A DNA stretch of 64,000 nucleotides from Rubrolithibacter sp043763625 (GTDB lineage Bacteria > Bacteroidota > Bacteroidia > Sphingobacteriales > Sphingobacteriaceae): contig JAYULL010000020.1 of the NCBI GenBank assembly GCA_043763625.1, positions 6,518 to 70,517 on the forward strand, given 5' to 3'. The notes beneath the pieces were generated by a model. The model did not search any database, was not told where the DNA came from, and saw nothing but the letters and a program-made list of their open reading frames with translations. How positions within the stretch are numbered: the first letter of the stretch is position 1; each line of letters begins with the position of its first letter. The position numbers and the translations under genes are program-made. This document shows positions 18,869-26,904 of the stretch, one piece after another.

Positions 18869-19849
18869 TTAAAAGTATCGTGGCGTGAGCAGCGCAGTAC
18901 TTCCTTTGGTTGCGTTTAAAATTAATCCAAATGACAATTCATGTGATCCGTTAGAATAGCTCCCTAATTTTGATAAGGAATAATCATAAGCATATCCTAT
19001 CCGAAAATTGTTTTTTACAAATACCTCCACTGCTCCAACTACCGAATTTTGCTTAAATAAACTGCTATTCAAATTGGTATTTTTCCACATGTTAACACCG
19101 GCTCGGTAAGACGCTCCAATCCAAACAGTTTCTTTAATAAGAAAAAAGGAATTCAGGTCTACGCTTGTAGGGCTTTTGGTATCTTCTTTAATTAAAATTG
19201 AGGGTTTGAATTTTAGATATTCGTTAATATCCATTAGGTAACCGGCAGTAAGAAAATAGTGCCGACGTTGTTTTGCAATCGTGCTGTTTCCTACCTGCTT
19301 ATAATCAATTTCTTTGGCCAGCATATTAGTCGCAGAGAGGCCCGCGTATAAATGCTCGTTGCTGTAATACACCCCGAATTTGGCATCCGGAGCAAAGTAA
19401 TTTTCTTTTCCTCCGGCAAAATTATTGTCGGTTTGGTCTTCCAAGAAAGCATCAGAACCGTTTAACGTATATTGAGAAATTCCTAGTGCAATGCCGAAAC
19501 TGAGTCGAGAATCATCTTCGCCCACAGGCAATCGATATGAATAATTAGCATAAGCAGAAGTTTGGTTTTGCAAGCCGATTTTATCGTTTATTACTGAAAG
19601 GCCCAAGCCAACTTTTTTATTGTTAAAAAAGGCTCCGTCAACGATAAAAGACTGCGTTTTAGGCGCTCCTTTAATACCGGACCATTGGTTACGATGCAGC
19701 AAACTTAAATTAACGGATTCTTTATATCCTGCATACGCGGGATTAATAACCATCGAATTAAACATGTATTGGCTGTATTGAGCTTCCTGTTGGGCATTTG
19801 CAAAGAAGCAAAAAAGAGAGAAAAAATAAATCAGGCAGATTTTTTTCAT
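18869..19849 (-). CDS. PorP/SprF family type IX secretion outer-membrane protein
   Basis: 326 residues: signal peptide (ending CFFANAQ), then the diagnostic start QEAQYSQYMFNSMVINPAYA and a beta-barrel, with NQWSGIKGAPKTQ typical of PorP/SprF. Members of this family act in T9SS secretion and attach type B (CHU_C) cargo to the cell surface. The gene for such a cargo lies immediately upstream, so this copy is probably a dedicated partner and not the core PorP. Length matches the family. Confidence 0.93.
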   Translation of the reverse strand: MKKICLIYFFSLFCFFANAQQEAQYSQYMFNSMVINPAYAGYKESVNLSLLHRNQWSGIKGAPKTQSFIVDGAFFNNKKVGLGLSVINDKIGLQNQTSAYANYSYRLPVGEDDSRLSFGIALGISQYTLNGSDAFLEDQTDNNFAGGKENYFAPDAKFGVYYSNEHLYAGLSATNMLAKEIDYKQVGNSTIAKQRRHYFLTAGYLMDINEYLKFKPSILIKEDTKSPTSVDLNSFFLIKETVWIGASYRAGVNMWKNTNLNSSLFKQNSVVGAVEVFVKNNFRIGYAYDYSLSKLGSYSNGSHELSFGLILNATKGSTALLTPRYF

Positions 19850-19942
19850 CAGAATGTATTGTTTACCCGAGACGACGGAGCTATTTTATGTGACCGACGT
19901 TGTTCGATTCGATTTTTGTCCGGAGCACATATTGCTTTCATA

Positions 19943-21157
19943 TTAATCTCGTTTTATCAACGTAATAAATCCTTTGTAAATTTTTTTCTTACCCATAACG
20001 TTTACATCCAAGGCGTAGAAATAGGTACCTGAAGCCAAGTTACCGCCATCCCAAGCTCTATTATTCGTATAACCGGTAGCCTTATACACCTCGTCTCCCC
20101 AGCGATTTACGATGACCAGGGAATTTTCCGGGTATAGATCGATATTTTTTATCTTCCAAGTATCATTTTTATTATCTCCGTCGGGGGAAAAAGCGTTGTA
20201 AATAGAAATATCCTCGTTTGCCGCCACAGTCTGCTCTGACGTTGCAAATGAAATTGGAGTATTTTGAAGAACATCGGTATTGTGATAGGCGATATAGCGG
20301 TCCAGCCCGTCCCCGAACATGCCGTCTGTGCTTTTACAGGTCTCTTTCTCCCAAATAGAGAGTGCGTTCCAAACTACAACTTGATCTTCGTTACCGTCTT
20401 CAACAGTGCTTTTAAAAAATTTGAAATCAGCTCCCGAGTTTCCTGAATTTTGACTTACGCGATAAAAATATTTATCAGAGATATTTTTAACATCCTCCTT
20501 CTTACTTTCCCGATCGTAGCCAGATAAACCGGGGTCTTCAGGAAGCAGACTAAGGGAAAAGGTATTTGATGAGGAATTTTTAGCCGTAACTTTTACCGGC
20601 CTGTATAAATTTATTCCGGAAGCTTTTATATACGACCCCAAAGGAAAAAGATAAGCGCCGGGAGAGTTTAAGTTTCGTAGAAGTTTTCCGCTTTTATCGG
20701 TACTTATAAAACCTGAGGTTCGCTGAATTGCTTCGGGGTCGGAACTTAAAACCGAAAGAGTATAGCCTTCAGCCCGAAACTCTCTATCATTTAAAAATAA
20801 TTGACCGGCTACATCCGCGTCAGTTTCTAATTTTTTATAGTCAATACCCGATAGGGATAAGTTGGGGAAAGTAGTTTTAAACTGACCGCCAATTACTTGA
20901 TCTGCCCCGTTTAATTGAACCTCTCCGGTGGATTCACTAGTGAATACGGATGAATTAGAATCTTCATTAGACCAATCCTTATTAGCAACCATAATACCTT
21001 TATTTAATACCTTACCGGAGTGGTGCAAGTAGTCGGCGTCAACATATAGCAACCCACTGTCTCCAACAAAAAGTATTTGACCGGTGTTTACAAATTGAGC
21101 CTTAGCACTCGAACCTGCCAACAGTAGAGCAACTAATATTACATCTGCAATTTTCAT
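19943..21157 (-). CDS. T9SS type B cargo with gliding-motility-associated C-terminal (CHU_C) domain
   Basis: 404-residue secreted protein with a signal peptide (ending GSSAKA), a central beta-rich region of about 280 residues without a family I know, and a C-terminal CHU_C/type B sorting domain at about 315-404. That domain has NAFSPDGDNKNDTWKI, then VIVNRWGDEVYKA, then WDGGNLASGTYFYALDV and a final KGFITLIKRD. It should be exported by T9SS and kept at the surface through the PorP/SprF protein encoded next. It starts two bases after the collagen-like gene ends, so the two are made together. Confidence 0.9.
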   Translation of the reverse strand: MKIADVILVALLLAGSSAKAQFVNTGQILFVGDSGLLYVDADYLHHSGKVLNKGIMVANKDWSNEDSNSSVFTSESTGEVQLNGADQVIGGQFKTTFPNLSLSGIDYKKLETDADVAGQLFLNDREFRAEGYTLSVLSSDPEAIQRTSGFISTDKSGKLLRNLNSPGAYLFPLGSYIKASGINLYRPVKVTAKNSSSNTFSLSLLPEDPGLSGYDRESKKEDVKNISDKYFYRVSQNSGNSGADFKFFKSTVEDGNEDQVVVWNALSIWEKETCKSTDGMFGDGLDRYIAYHNTDVLQNTPISFATSEQTVAANEDISIYNAFSPDGDNKNDTWKIKNIDLYPENSLVIVNRWGDEVYKATGYTNNRAWDGGNLASGTYFYALDVNVMGKKKIYKGFITLIKRD

Positions 21158-21159
21158 TT

Positions 21160-22986
21160 CTACTGAATTACCGAAATGTAAAAAGTCATTGAAGGAGGAT
21201 CAATAGCGGCGCCTGTAGCATTAAAAAATTTAATTTCTACTGAACCTACGGCAGATACTCTGGCATATCCTATTAACAATCCGTCGCTTAAGCCGCTGCC
21301 GGGGGAAACTATCACTGATGCACCTAAAGCTGCATTGGTAAGGGAAAACGAAGCCGAATATGAAGAACTTGCAGCTATTGAGGGTAAATCTTGCGTAACT
21401 GAAGCTTTTATTATAGCAGAAAGGCTTGAACCGGTTATGCCGATCTTAACTCCGGAAGAACTGAGCCGCATTTTTTCGGCATTGTTAACCTTAAAAACAA
21501 CGTCTGCATTAGTAGTCGTTCCGATAAAATTTGTGGCTGCATTTATAGTATTATTACCTACTAAAAGCCAACCATTGCTATCTCCTTGAGCTCCTTGAGG
21601 GCCCTGAGGACCTTGTAAACCTTGCGGCCCCGCCGGACCTTGTTGCCCTTCTGCTCCTTGAGGGCCGGTAGCTCCCTGCGGACCTTGCGGGCCGGTATCA
21701 CCTTGTGGTCCTTCCGGTCCAAGGTCTCCGGTATCGCCTTTGTCCCCTTTCGGGCCTGTTGCGCCTATCGGACCGGTAACTCCTGCTGCACCGGCAGTCC
21801 CGGTGTCACCTTTATCGCCTTTCGGACCTGTTGCTCCGGCAGTGCCCGTTTTTCCCGCCGCACCCGCATCTCCTTTAGGCCCTTGAACTCCGGTAGATCC
21901 GGTTGCACCTGTAGCACCGGTATCCCCTTTCGGTCCTTGCGCACCTATAGAACCTTGCATTCCCGGGGTTCCTTGTGGTCCGGCAGGTCCCTGCGCTCCG
22001 GCAGGGCCTACATTGCCTTGATCACCTTTGGCTCCTTTAGGGCCCGTGGCACCGATTGCACCTGCAGCACCGATGAGGCCGGCGGGACCTTGCGGACCTG
22101 TCGGACCTTCCACGCCGGTAGTTAAATTACCTATACTGTCCCAAACAGCGCTCGTATTTCTTTTAAATAATGTTCCTTTTGCTGTATTGATATATATATC
22201 ATCTTGCTTGGCTGTTTTATTAAAGGCTGCAAGAATATCAGCATCAATCGGTGGGTACTTAACCCCTGAATAAAGCTGCGCTCCTTCCGGTCCCGGAGGG
22301 CCCACAACACCTGTGGTCAAACTCGCTATTTGAGTCCAAATTCCGACATTATCTCGTTGAAAAACGTTTCCGTTGTTGATATTTAAATATAGATCCTTTT
22401 CTTTTAGCGAGGTTCCGACGGCAAAGGTGGCGTCAACCGGGGGGTTTGCATTACCTGAATACCACAATGCCCCTTCCCCCGTATCACCTTTCGGCCCCTG
22501 TATACCTTGAGGCCCTGCCGGTCCCATGTCCCCTTGCGAACCTTGAATGCCTTGAGCTCCGGACGAACCTACCGGACCTTGCACGCCGATGGGACCTGCC
22601 GGCCCTGCAACTCCTTGAGGCCCGGCCGAACCATTGCCTGTTCCTCCCCCGGCGCCTACATCATACCATTTATCGACTGACCAAAAATTAAATTTATTAG
22701 TGTCTTTGTTAAAAATTAAGAGGCCGTTAATATCTGTATTGGTTACCCCCTCCGTTTGTAGTTGATCACGTTGAACTAAGGTTAAACGAGGCACCAACAA
22801 ACCTTTAGCAGTAGAAACCATATCTAAAATAGCCTTTTCGTTTGGACTTTCAGTACCGATACCAATAGAACCGTTCTGAGCATCTGCATTAAAAAAGCCT
22901 AATAAAGCGGCGCAAAGGAAAAAACAGGAAAGATATTCTTTTCCGATTTTTTTCTGCATTGTAAGCGAGAACAAATAATTCTTCAT
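21160..22986 (-). CDS. Collagen-like surface protein with two inserted modules and a head domain
   Basis: 608 residues. The start at 22986 has an AAGGA five bases upstream; an alternative ATG is at 22959. After the signal peptide comes a short domain (AILDMVSTAKGLLVPR, then GLLIFNKDTNKFNFWSVDKW) found in Bacteroidota collagen-like and tail-fibre-like proteins. Gly-X-Y tracts run from about residue 117, interrupted by two related modules of about 55 residues (pattern YSGxxxPPxDA, then DxYxNxxxGxxFxR, then WxxIxxLTTG). A long Gly-X-Y tract follows to about 480, with GPQGPQG and GDTGATG units. The C-terminal about 115 residues form a beta-rich head resembling those of phage-tail collagen proteins. 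It lacks a T9SS C-terminal domain, so its export route is unclear. Confidence 0.9.
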   Translation of the reverse strand: MKNYLFSLTMQKKIGKEYLSCFFLCAALLGFFNADAQNGSIGIGTESPNEKAILDMVSTAKGLLVPRLTLVQRDQLQTEGVTNTDINGLLIFNKDTNKFNFWSVDKWYDVGAGGGTGNGSAGPQGVAGPAGPIGVQGPVGSSGAQGIQGSQGDMGPAGPQGIQGPKGDTGEGALWYSGNANPPVDATFAVGTSLKEKDLYLNINNGNVFQRDNVGIWTQIASLTTGVVGPPGPEGAQLYSGVKYPPIDADILAAFNKTAKQDDIYINTAKGTLFKRNTSAVWDSIGNLTTGVEGPTGPQGPAGLIGAAGAIGATGPKGAKGDQGNVGPAGAQGPAGPQGTPGMQGSIGAQGPKGDTGATGATGSTGVQGPKGDAGAAGKTGTAGATGPKGDKGDTGTAGAAGVTGPIGATGPKGDKGDTGDLGPEGPQGDTGPQGPQGATGPQGAEGQQGPAGPQGLQGPQGPQGAQGDSNGWLLVGNNTINAATNFIGTTTNADVVFKVNNAEKMRLSSSGVKIGITGSSLSAIIKASVTQDLPSIAASSSYSASFSLTNAALGASVIVSPGSGLSDGLLIGYARVSAVGSVEIKFFNATGAAIDPPSMTFYISVIQ

Positions 22987-23244
22987 GTTATCCTTAATTG
23001 TAGATTTTGCTTTTTTATGTTTTTGCAGCCGCCTGCAAGCAGCAAACCAAGTGGTTTTTTACGGACGGGAATCGGCAAAGTTTCAGGTTATCCACATAAT
23101 AGGCTTGATTATCAACATTCAGGAAAATGTATTCGCTTTTAAACGACACCGCAATGAGATATTTTGATATTTTTGAGAACCAAAAGAACAAGAGCAGAAC
23201 TGCTCGATAAAACCTTTTAAATATTAAATCCTTTTACCGGATAT
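22987..23244. other. Divergent intergenic region without recognised elements
   Basis: 258 bases between the collagen cassette (minus) and the ECF sigma gene (plus). I find no TAnnTTTG box for either side. It contains a small TGCAG-CCGC-CTGCA hairpin near 23024-23037 and one TTATCCACA word at 23088. It must hold the promoters of both operons, possibly of alternative sigma type. Confidence 0.4.
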
Positions 23245-23796
23245 ATGAAGCAAATTGAAGATTCGGAAATACTACAAAAATTTGCAGCCGAAAACAGCAG
23301 AAACCAAGCTTTCAATCTGCTTTTACAAAAATATCAGCAAAAAATATATTGGCATGTAAGGCGGATGGTAATAGATCATGATGATGCTGATGACGTTGTA
23401 CAAGAAGTTTTTATAAAAGTTTGGAGAAACCTGCAAAACTTTAGAAACGATTCTCAGCTTTATACTTGGCTTTATCGAATTGCAACAAACGAATCGATTA
23501 CCTTTCTTAATAAAAAGAAGCAAAAGAATAATATCTCTTTAGATGATGTAGATTACAGTTTAGCAGACTCTTTAGCCGACAGTGCTTATTTCAATGGTGA
23601 CAAGGCTCAGCAAAAGCTTCAAAATGCTTTAGTTACTCTTCCCGATAAACAACGCCTTGTTTTTAACATGAAATACTTTGATGATTTAAAATATGAAGAA
23701 ATATCTAACATTTTAGGAACCAGTGTAGGAGCACTTAAGGCTTCCTATCATTTAGCTGTTAAAAAAATAGAAAAATACTTCTTAAATACTGATTAA
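23245..23796 (+). CDS. ECF RNA polymerase sigma factor
   Basis: 183-residue sigma-70 ECF factor. Region 2 spans about residues 20-90 (DADDVVQEVFIKVWRNL, then LYTWLYRIATNESITFLNK) and region 4 about 125-178 (LPDKQRLVFNMKYFDDLKY, then EEISNILGTSVGALKASYH). Two small genes follow in the same direction: a one-helix membrane protein and a Spy-like periplasmic protein. This matches a common Bacteroidota envelope-stress arrangement. It is distinct from the FecR-coupled sigma at 2767. Confidence 0.93.
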   Translation: MKQIEDSEILQKFAAENSRNQAFNLLLQKYQQKIYWHVRRMVIDHDDADDVVQEVFIKVWRNLQNFRNDSQLYTWLYRIATNESITFLNKKKQKNNISLDDVDYSLADSLADSAYFNGDKAQQKLQNALVTLPDKQRLVFNMKYFDDLKYEEISNILGTSVGALKASYHLAVKKIEKYFLNTD

Positions 23797-23830
23797 ACCT
23801 TTACATTGAAATGGTATCAATACTTTTGCT

Positions 23831-24367
23831 ATGGTTGAGGCAATAAATACATACGAAGACGACGACTCATTATCATTTTTGCCAAAAAACGGGAAAGAAA
23901 ATCCTTTTACCATTCCGGATGATTATTTCAATTCGTTAACCGCATCTATTGAAGCAGGCGTTTTTGCGGACGGTTTAAGAGAAAAGATTTCCGCCGACGG
24001 GTTTGGCGTCCCCTTAAATTATTTTGATTCTTTAAGCGAAAGAATTAACTATCGATTGCCGGGTCGAACCTCGGGAAAAACTGTTAATATCAGGTGGATT
24101 ACAACTCGATGGCCCAGATATGCAGCGGCTGCTTGTTTCGCTGTAGTAGCGAGTACAATTATTTTTTTAAATCAGAAACCTCTCGAAACAGTTAATTTGA
24201 ATTCTATTCCCGACGAGGAGATTGTTAATTATTTAAAAGTAAATACAGAGGCAGATGATTCGGAGATGTTAATTGACAATATAAATATGGATAAAAGCTT
24301 TACAAATTTTGATAAAGGATTTTCCGATCAGGAATTAGAACAATACATTAATTCTACTACTCTTTAA
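23831..24367 (+). CDS. Putative anti-sigma factor, single membrane helix
   Basis: 178 residues with no conserved enzyme motif. The N-terminal half contains two related segments, FTIPDDYFNSLTASIEAG and FGVPLNYFDSLSERINYRL, about 40 residues apart. One membrane helix lies at about 94-115 (YAAAACFAVVASTIIFL), followed by an acidic extracytoplasmic tail of about 60 residues. The position right after an ECF sigma and the topology suggest an anti-sigma factor; this is inference. A TACTTTTG box ends two bases before the ATG, so the gene may also be made from its own leaderless transcript. Confidence 0.7.
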   Translation: MVEAINTYEDDDSLSFLPKNGKENPFTIPDDYFNSLTASIEAGVFADGLREKISADGFGVPLNYFDSLSERINYRLPGRTSGKTVNIRWITTRWPRYAAAACFAVVASTIIFLNQKPLETVNLNSIPDEEIVNYLKVNTEADDSEMLIDNINMDKSFTNFDKGFSDQELEQYINSTTL

Positions 24368-24377
24368 CTTTGGAAAG

Positions 24378-24794
24378 ATGAAACTATTTTTAAGCATTCT
24401 GTTAACTGCCGCTTTTATAACTGCAGGTTATGCTCAAGAAAATCCGGAAAGGGTTAAACGGATTGAAGCATTAAAAGCTGCATTTATTACCAAAAAATTA
24501 GATTTGAACCCTGACGAGGCAAAAAGCTTTTGGCCGGTATATAATAATTATCAAAACGAAATTACAAGTTTGGTTAAGCAAAAAAAACTTAACCGTTCTG
24601 AAAATAAAGGTAAGCCTGAAGAAGCTTTAGACAACGATATGGAGTATGACACGAAAATGGTTGATGTAAAAAAGAAATACAGGAAAGAATTTTCGAAGGT
24701 TTTACCTGCTCAAAAAGTTTTAGAATTGTATAACGCCGAACGTGAATTTCGTGAAGAGCTTATCCGCGAACTGCGAGAACGACATAAAGAATAA
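24378..24794 (+). CDS. Spy/CpxP-like periplasmic stress protein
   Basis: 138 residues: signal peptide (ending FITAGYAQ) and an all-helical, highly charged mature part. KKLDLNPDEAKSFWPVYNNY resembles the LTxxQ-type motif of Spy/CpxP proteins. Genes of this type often follow ECF sigma genes in Bacteroidota and are labelled sensors of the sigma system. It probably buffers misfolded envelope proteins or senses stress for the upstream regulators. TAACTTTG lies five bases before the ATG. A strong terminator follows its stop. Confidence 0.78.
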   Translation: MKLFLSILLTAAFITAGYAQENPERVKRIEALKAAFITKKLDLNPDEAKSFWPVYNNYQNEITSLVKQKKLNRSENKGKPEEALDNDMEYDTKMVDVKKKYRKEFSKVLPAQKVLELYNAEREFREELIRELRERHKE

Positions 24795-24801
24795 GCATAC
24801 A

Positions 24802-24834
24802 AAAGCCTTCGGTAATCGAGGGCTTTCTACTTTT
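24802..24834 (+). terminator. Intrinsic terminator of the ECF stress operon
   Basis: AAAGCCTTCG (24802-24811) pairs with CGAGGGCTTT (24817-24826), a 10-bp stem with one G-T pair and a five-base loop, followed by TCTACTTTTA. The U-tract overlaps a TACTTTTA box and ends six bases before the next gene's ATG. Confidence 0.8.
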
Positions 24835-24839
24835 AGGTC

Positions 24840-26033
24840 ATGCTCAATTTAAAACAGCTCTTTTTGCTTAATAATGCACAAACATCTTCGTCGCCTCGAC
24901 TTTTACATATCATCAAAGCCGAAGGACTTTATATTTACGATACCCAAGGAAAAGCTTATATAGATTTAGTTTCAGGATTTGCAGTAAGCAATGTGGGGCA
25001 TCGCCACCCCAAGGTAGTTCAAGCGATAAAAGACCAGGTTGATAAATATCTTCACGTAACGGTTTACGGTGAATTCGTTCAATCGCCACAGGTTCATTTA
25101 GCGGAAAAACTTGTGTCGCATCTTCCGCGAAATCTGGACTCCGTTTATTTAGTAAATTCCGGCACCGAAGCAACAGAAGGTGCTTTAAAGCTTGCAAAAC
25201 GCTTTACCGGACGGACTGAAATCATTTCTTTTAAAGACTCTTATCACGGCAGTACACACGGCGCATTAAGTGTGATGGGTAATGAATATTATAAACAAGC
25301 TTACAGGCCTCTTTTACCGGATATTAAATTTCTAAATCTTAATCAATTACCGGAACTGGAGAACATAACAACAAATACAGCTTGTGTGATTTTAGAAACG
25401 ATTCAGGGTGAAGCAGGGATTAGGGTGCCGGAGTTCGAATTTATGCAGGCTTTGAGAAAACGATGCACCGAAACAGATACATTACTGATCTTAGATGAAA
25501 TACAAACCGGTTTCGGAAGAACAGGACGTCTGTTTTGTTTTGAACATTTCCGTATTGTGCCGGATATTTTATTAATTGCGAAAGGAATGGGTGGAGGTAT
25601 GCCTATTGGAGCTTTTGTTGCTTCAAGGCAAATTATGGATTCGCTTAAGGAAAATCCGATTCTCGGCCATATAACCACCTTCGGAGGGCATCCGGTTAGT
25701 TGTGCATCGGCTTTAGCTACATTAAACATTATTCTCCAAGAAAACCTGATAGAGAAAATGGAGGAGAAAGAAATCCTTTTCAGAAGTTTACTTGTACATC
25801 CACTGATAAGAGAGATAAGAGGAAAAGGACTAATGCTGGCACTGCAGCTTCAAAATTTCCGGCAAGTGGAGATTGTAAGCCGCTACTGTGAAGAAAGAGG
25901 TGTTATAATTGATTGGTTTTTACATTGCGACAGTGCTTTAAGAATAGCTCCTCCCTTAATTATTACCGAAAAAGAAATTATTAAGGTTTGCGAAGTAGTT
26001 ATAGAGGCTTTAGATACTTTAGAAATTAATTAA
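24840..26033 (+). CDS. Class III aminotransferase (aspartate aminotransferase/ArgD-like)
   Basis: 397-residue PLP enzyme of the acetylornithine/ornithine aminotransferase group. Motifs include LVNSGTEATEGALKLAKRFT, LILDEIQTGFGRTGR (PLP aspartate), and IAKGMGGGMPIGAF with the Schiff-base lysine. Length is typical. No other arginine genes are nearby, so the substrate is open; Bacteroidota carry several such paralogs. The ATG at 24840 lies six bases after the upstream terminator and four bases after a TACTTTTA box. Confidence 0.9.
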   Translation: MLNLKQLFLLNNAQTSSSPRLLHIIKAEGLYIYDTQGKAYIDLVSGFAVSNVGHRHPKVVQAIKDQVDKYLHVTVYGEFVQSPQVHLAEKLVSHLPRNLDSVYLVNSGTEATEGALKLAKRFTGRTEIISFKDSYHGSTHGALSVMGNEYYKQAYRPLLPDIKFLNLNQLPELENITTNTACVILETIQGEAGIRVPEFEFMQALRKRCTETDTLLILDEIQTGFGRTGRLFCFEHFRIVPDILLIAKGMGGGMPIGAFVASRQIMDSLKENPILGHITTFGGHPVSCASALATLNIILQENLIEKMEEKEILFRSLLVHPLIREIRGKGLMLALQLQNFRQVEIVSRYCEERGVIIDWFLHCDSALRIAPPLIITEKEIIKVCEVVIEALDTLEIN

Positions 26034-26055
26034 AGCGGGAACAATTTTAATTTTT

Positions 26056-26063
26056 TATATTTG
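26056..26063 (+). promoter_or_regulatory. -7 promoter element for DUF4290/murA
   Basis: TATATTTG followed by C is a perfect -7 box. The predicted start near 26070 leaves a 5' untranslated region of about 130 bases before the DUF4290 gene, long for this window. I saw no known riboswitch in it. No good -33 TTTG is visible. Confidence 0.45.
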
Positions 26064-26197
26064 CAACCCGGAAATAACAAAACAGGTTCACAAGTACCTA
26101 GGGTTTACATTAGAGAAATAACCTTTCCGAATCAAAACTTTCCCGGAGTTTATTACGTTAAACTGAGCTTTAAGAGTCTTTTGATTACAACATTAAA

Positions 26198-26881
26198 ATG
26201 AATTTCGACTATAACAGTACAAGGAAAAAACTTATCCTTGCCGAATATGGCCGCAATGTGCAAAACATGGTGGCTTATATCTGCTCTTTACCTACTAAAG
26301 ACGAGCGCAATCAATATGCACAAGTAGTTATTGACCTTATGGGCTTTTTAAACCCTCATTTGCGTGACGTAGCCGACTTTAAGCATAAATTATGGGACCA
26401 TCTACATATCATTTCTGATTTTAAGATTGATGTAGATTCGCCTTATCCGGAACCAAACAAAGAAACACTGCATTTAAAACCCGATCCGCTTAATTATCCC
26501 AATCAAAGGATTCGCTATAAACATTACGGCAAGACTGTAGAGCTTATGATTCAAAAAGCTCAAACCTTGCCGGATTCAGATCGTAAGCAACAAGTGGCTC
26601 AAGCAATTGCAAATTTCATGAAGATCTCTTACATAACATGGAATAAGGATACTGTAGCTGACGAAACAATTTTAAAGGATTTAAAAGAGCTTTCTAAAGG
26701 CGAATTGGCAGTTGACGATAACTTTAATCTGAGCAAAGTTGAAATTAGAGTTAATGCGCCGGGCAACAGGCAAAAAACGGGTAATCAAAGCAATAGCGGC
26801 AGTAATAAAAATCTCCGAAACAATAATAATAACAGAAACCAAGGGAATAATCGTCCTAAAAATAACGGTAAACGTTACTAA
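26198..26881 (+). CDS. DUF4290 domain-containing protein
   Basis: 227 residues. DUF4290 occupies about 1-180, starting with YNSTRKKLILAEYGRNVQNM, and contains LPTKDERNQYAQVVIDLMG and PHLRDVADFKHKLWDHLHI. The last 45 residues are a low-complexity Asn/Arg/Lys/Gly tail. No signal peptide or membrane helix is seen. The domain is of unknown function. The gene lies 23 bases ahead of murA, an adjacency I know from many Bacteroidota, which hints at a role connected to the cell wall. Confidence 0.92.
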   Translation: MNFDYNSTRKKLILAEYGRNVQNMVAYICSLPTKDERNQYAQVVIDLMGFLNPHLRDVADFKHKLWDHLHIISDFKIDVDSPYPEPNKETLHLKPDPLNYPNQRIRYKHYGKTVELMIQKAQTLPDSDRKQQVAQAIANFMKISYITWNKDTVADETILKDLKELSKGELAVDDNFNLSKVEIRVNAPGNRQKTGNQSNSGSNKNLRNNNNNRNQGNNRPKNNGKRY

Positions 26882-26904
26882 CAAACTACCTATTTCTTAC
26901 AGTA

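Noticed and set aside
21622..22125. 167-codon open frame antisense to the collagen-like gene
   Set aside because: It is a by-product of the Gly-X-Y codon pattern; its Arg/Ser/Cys-rich translation has no fold and mirrors the repeat.
22987..23244. TTATCCACA (23088) and TTATCAACA (23109) as a possible replication origin
   Set aside because: One exact and one near DnaA box are expected by chance in a window of this size, there is no box cluster and no dnaA or dnaN nearby.
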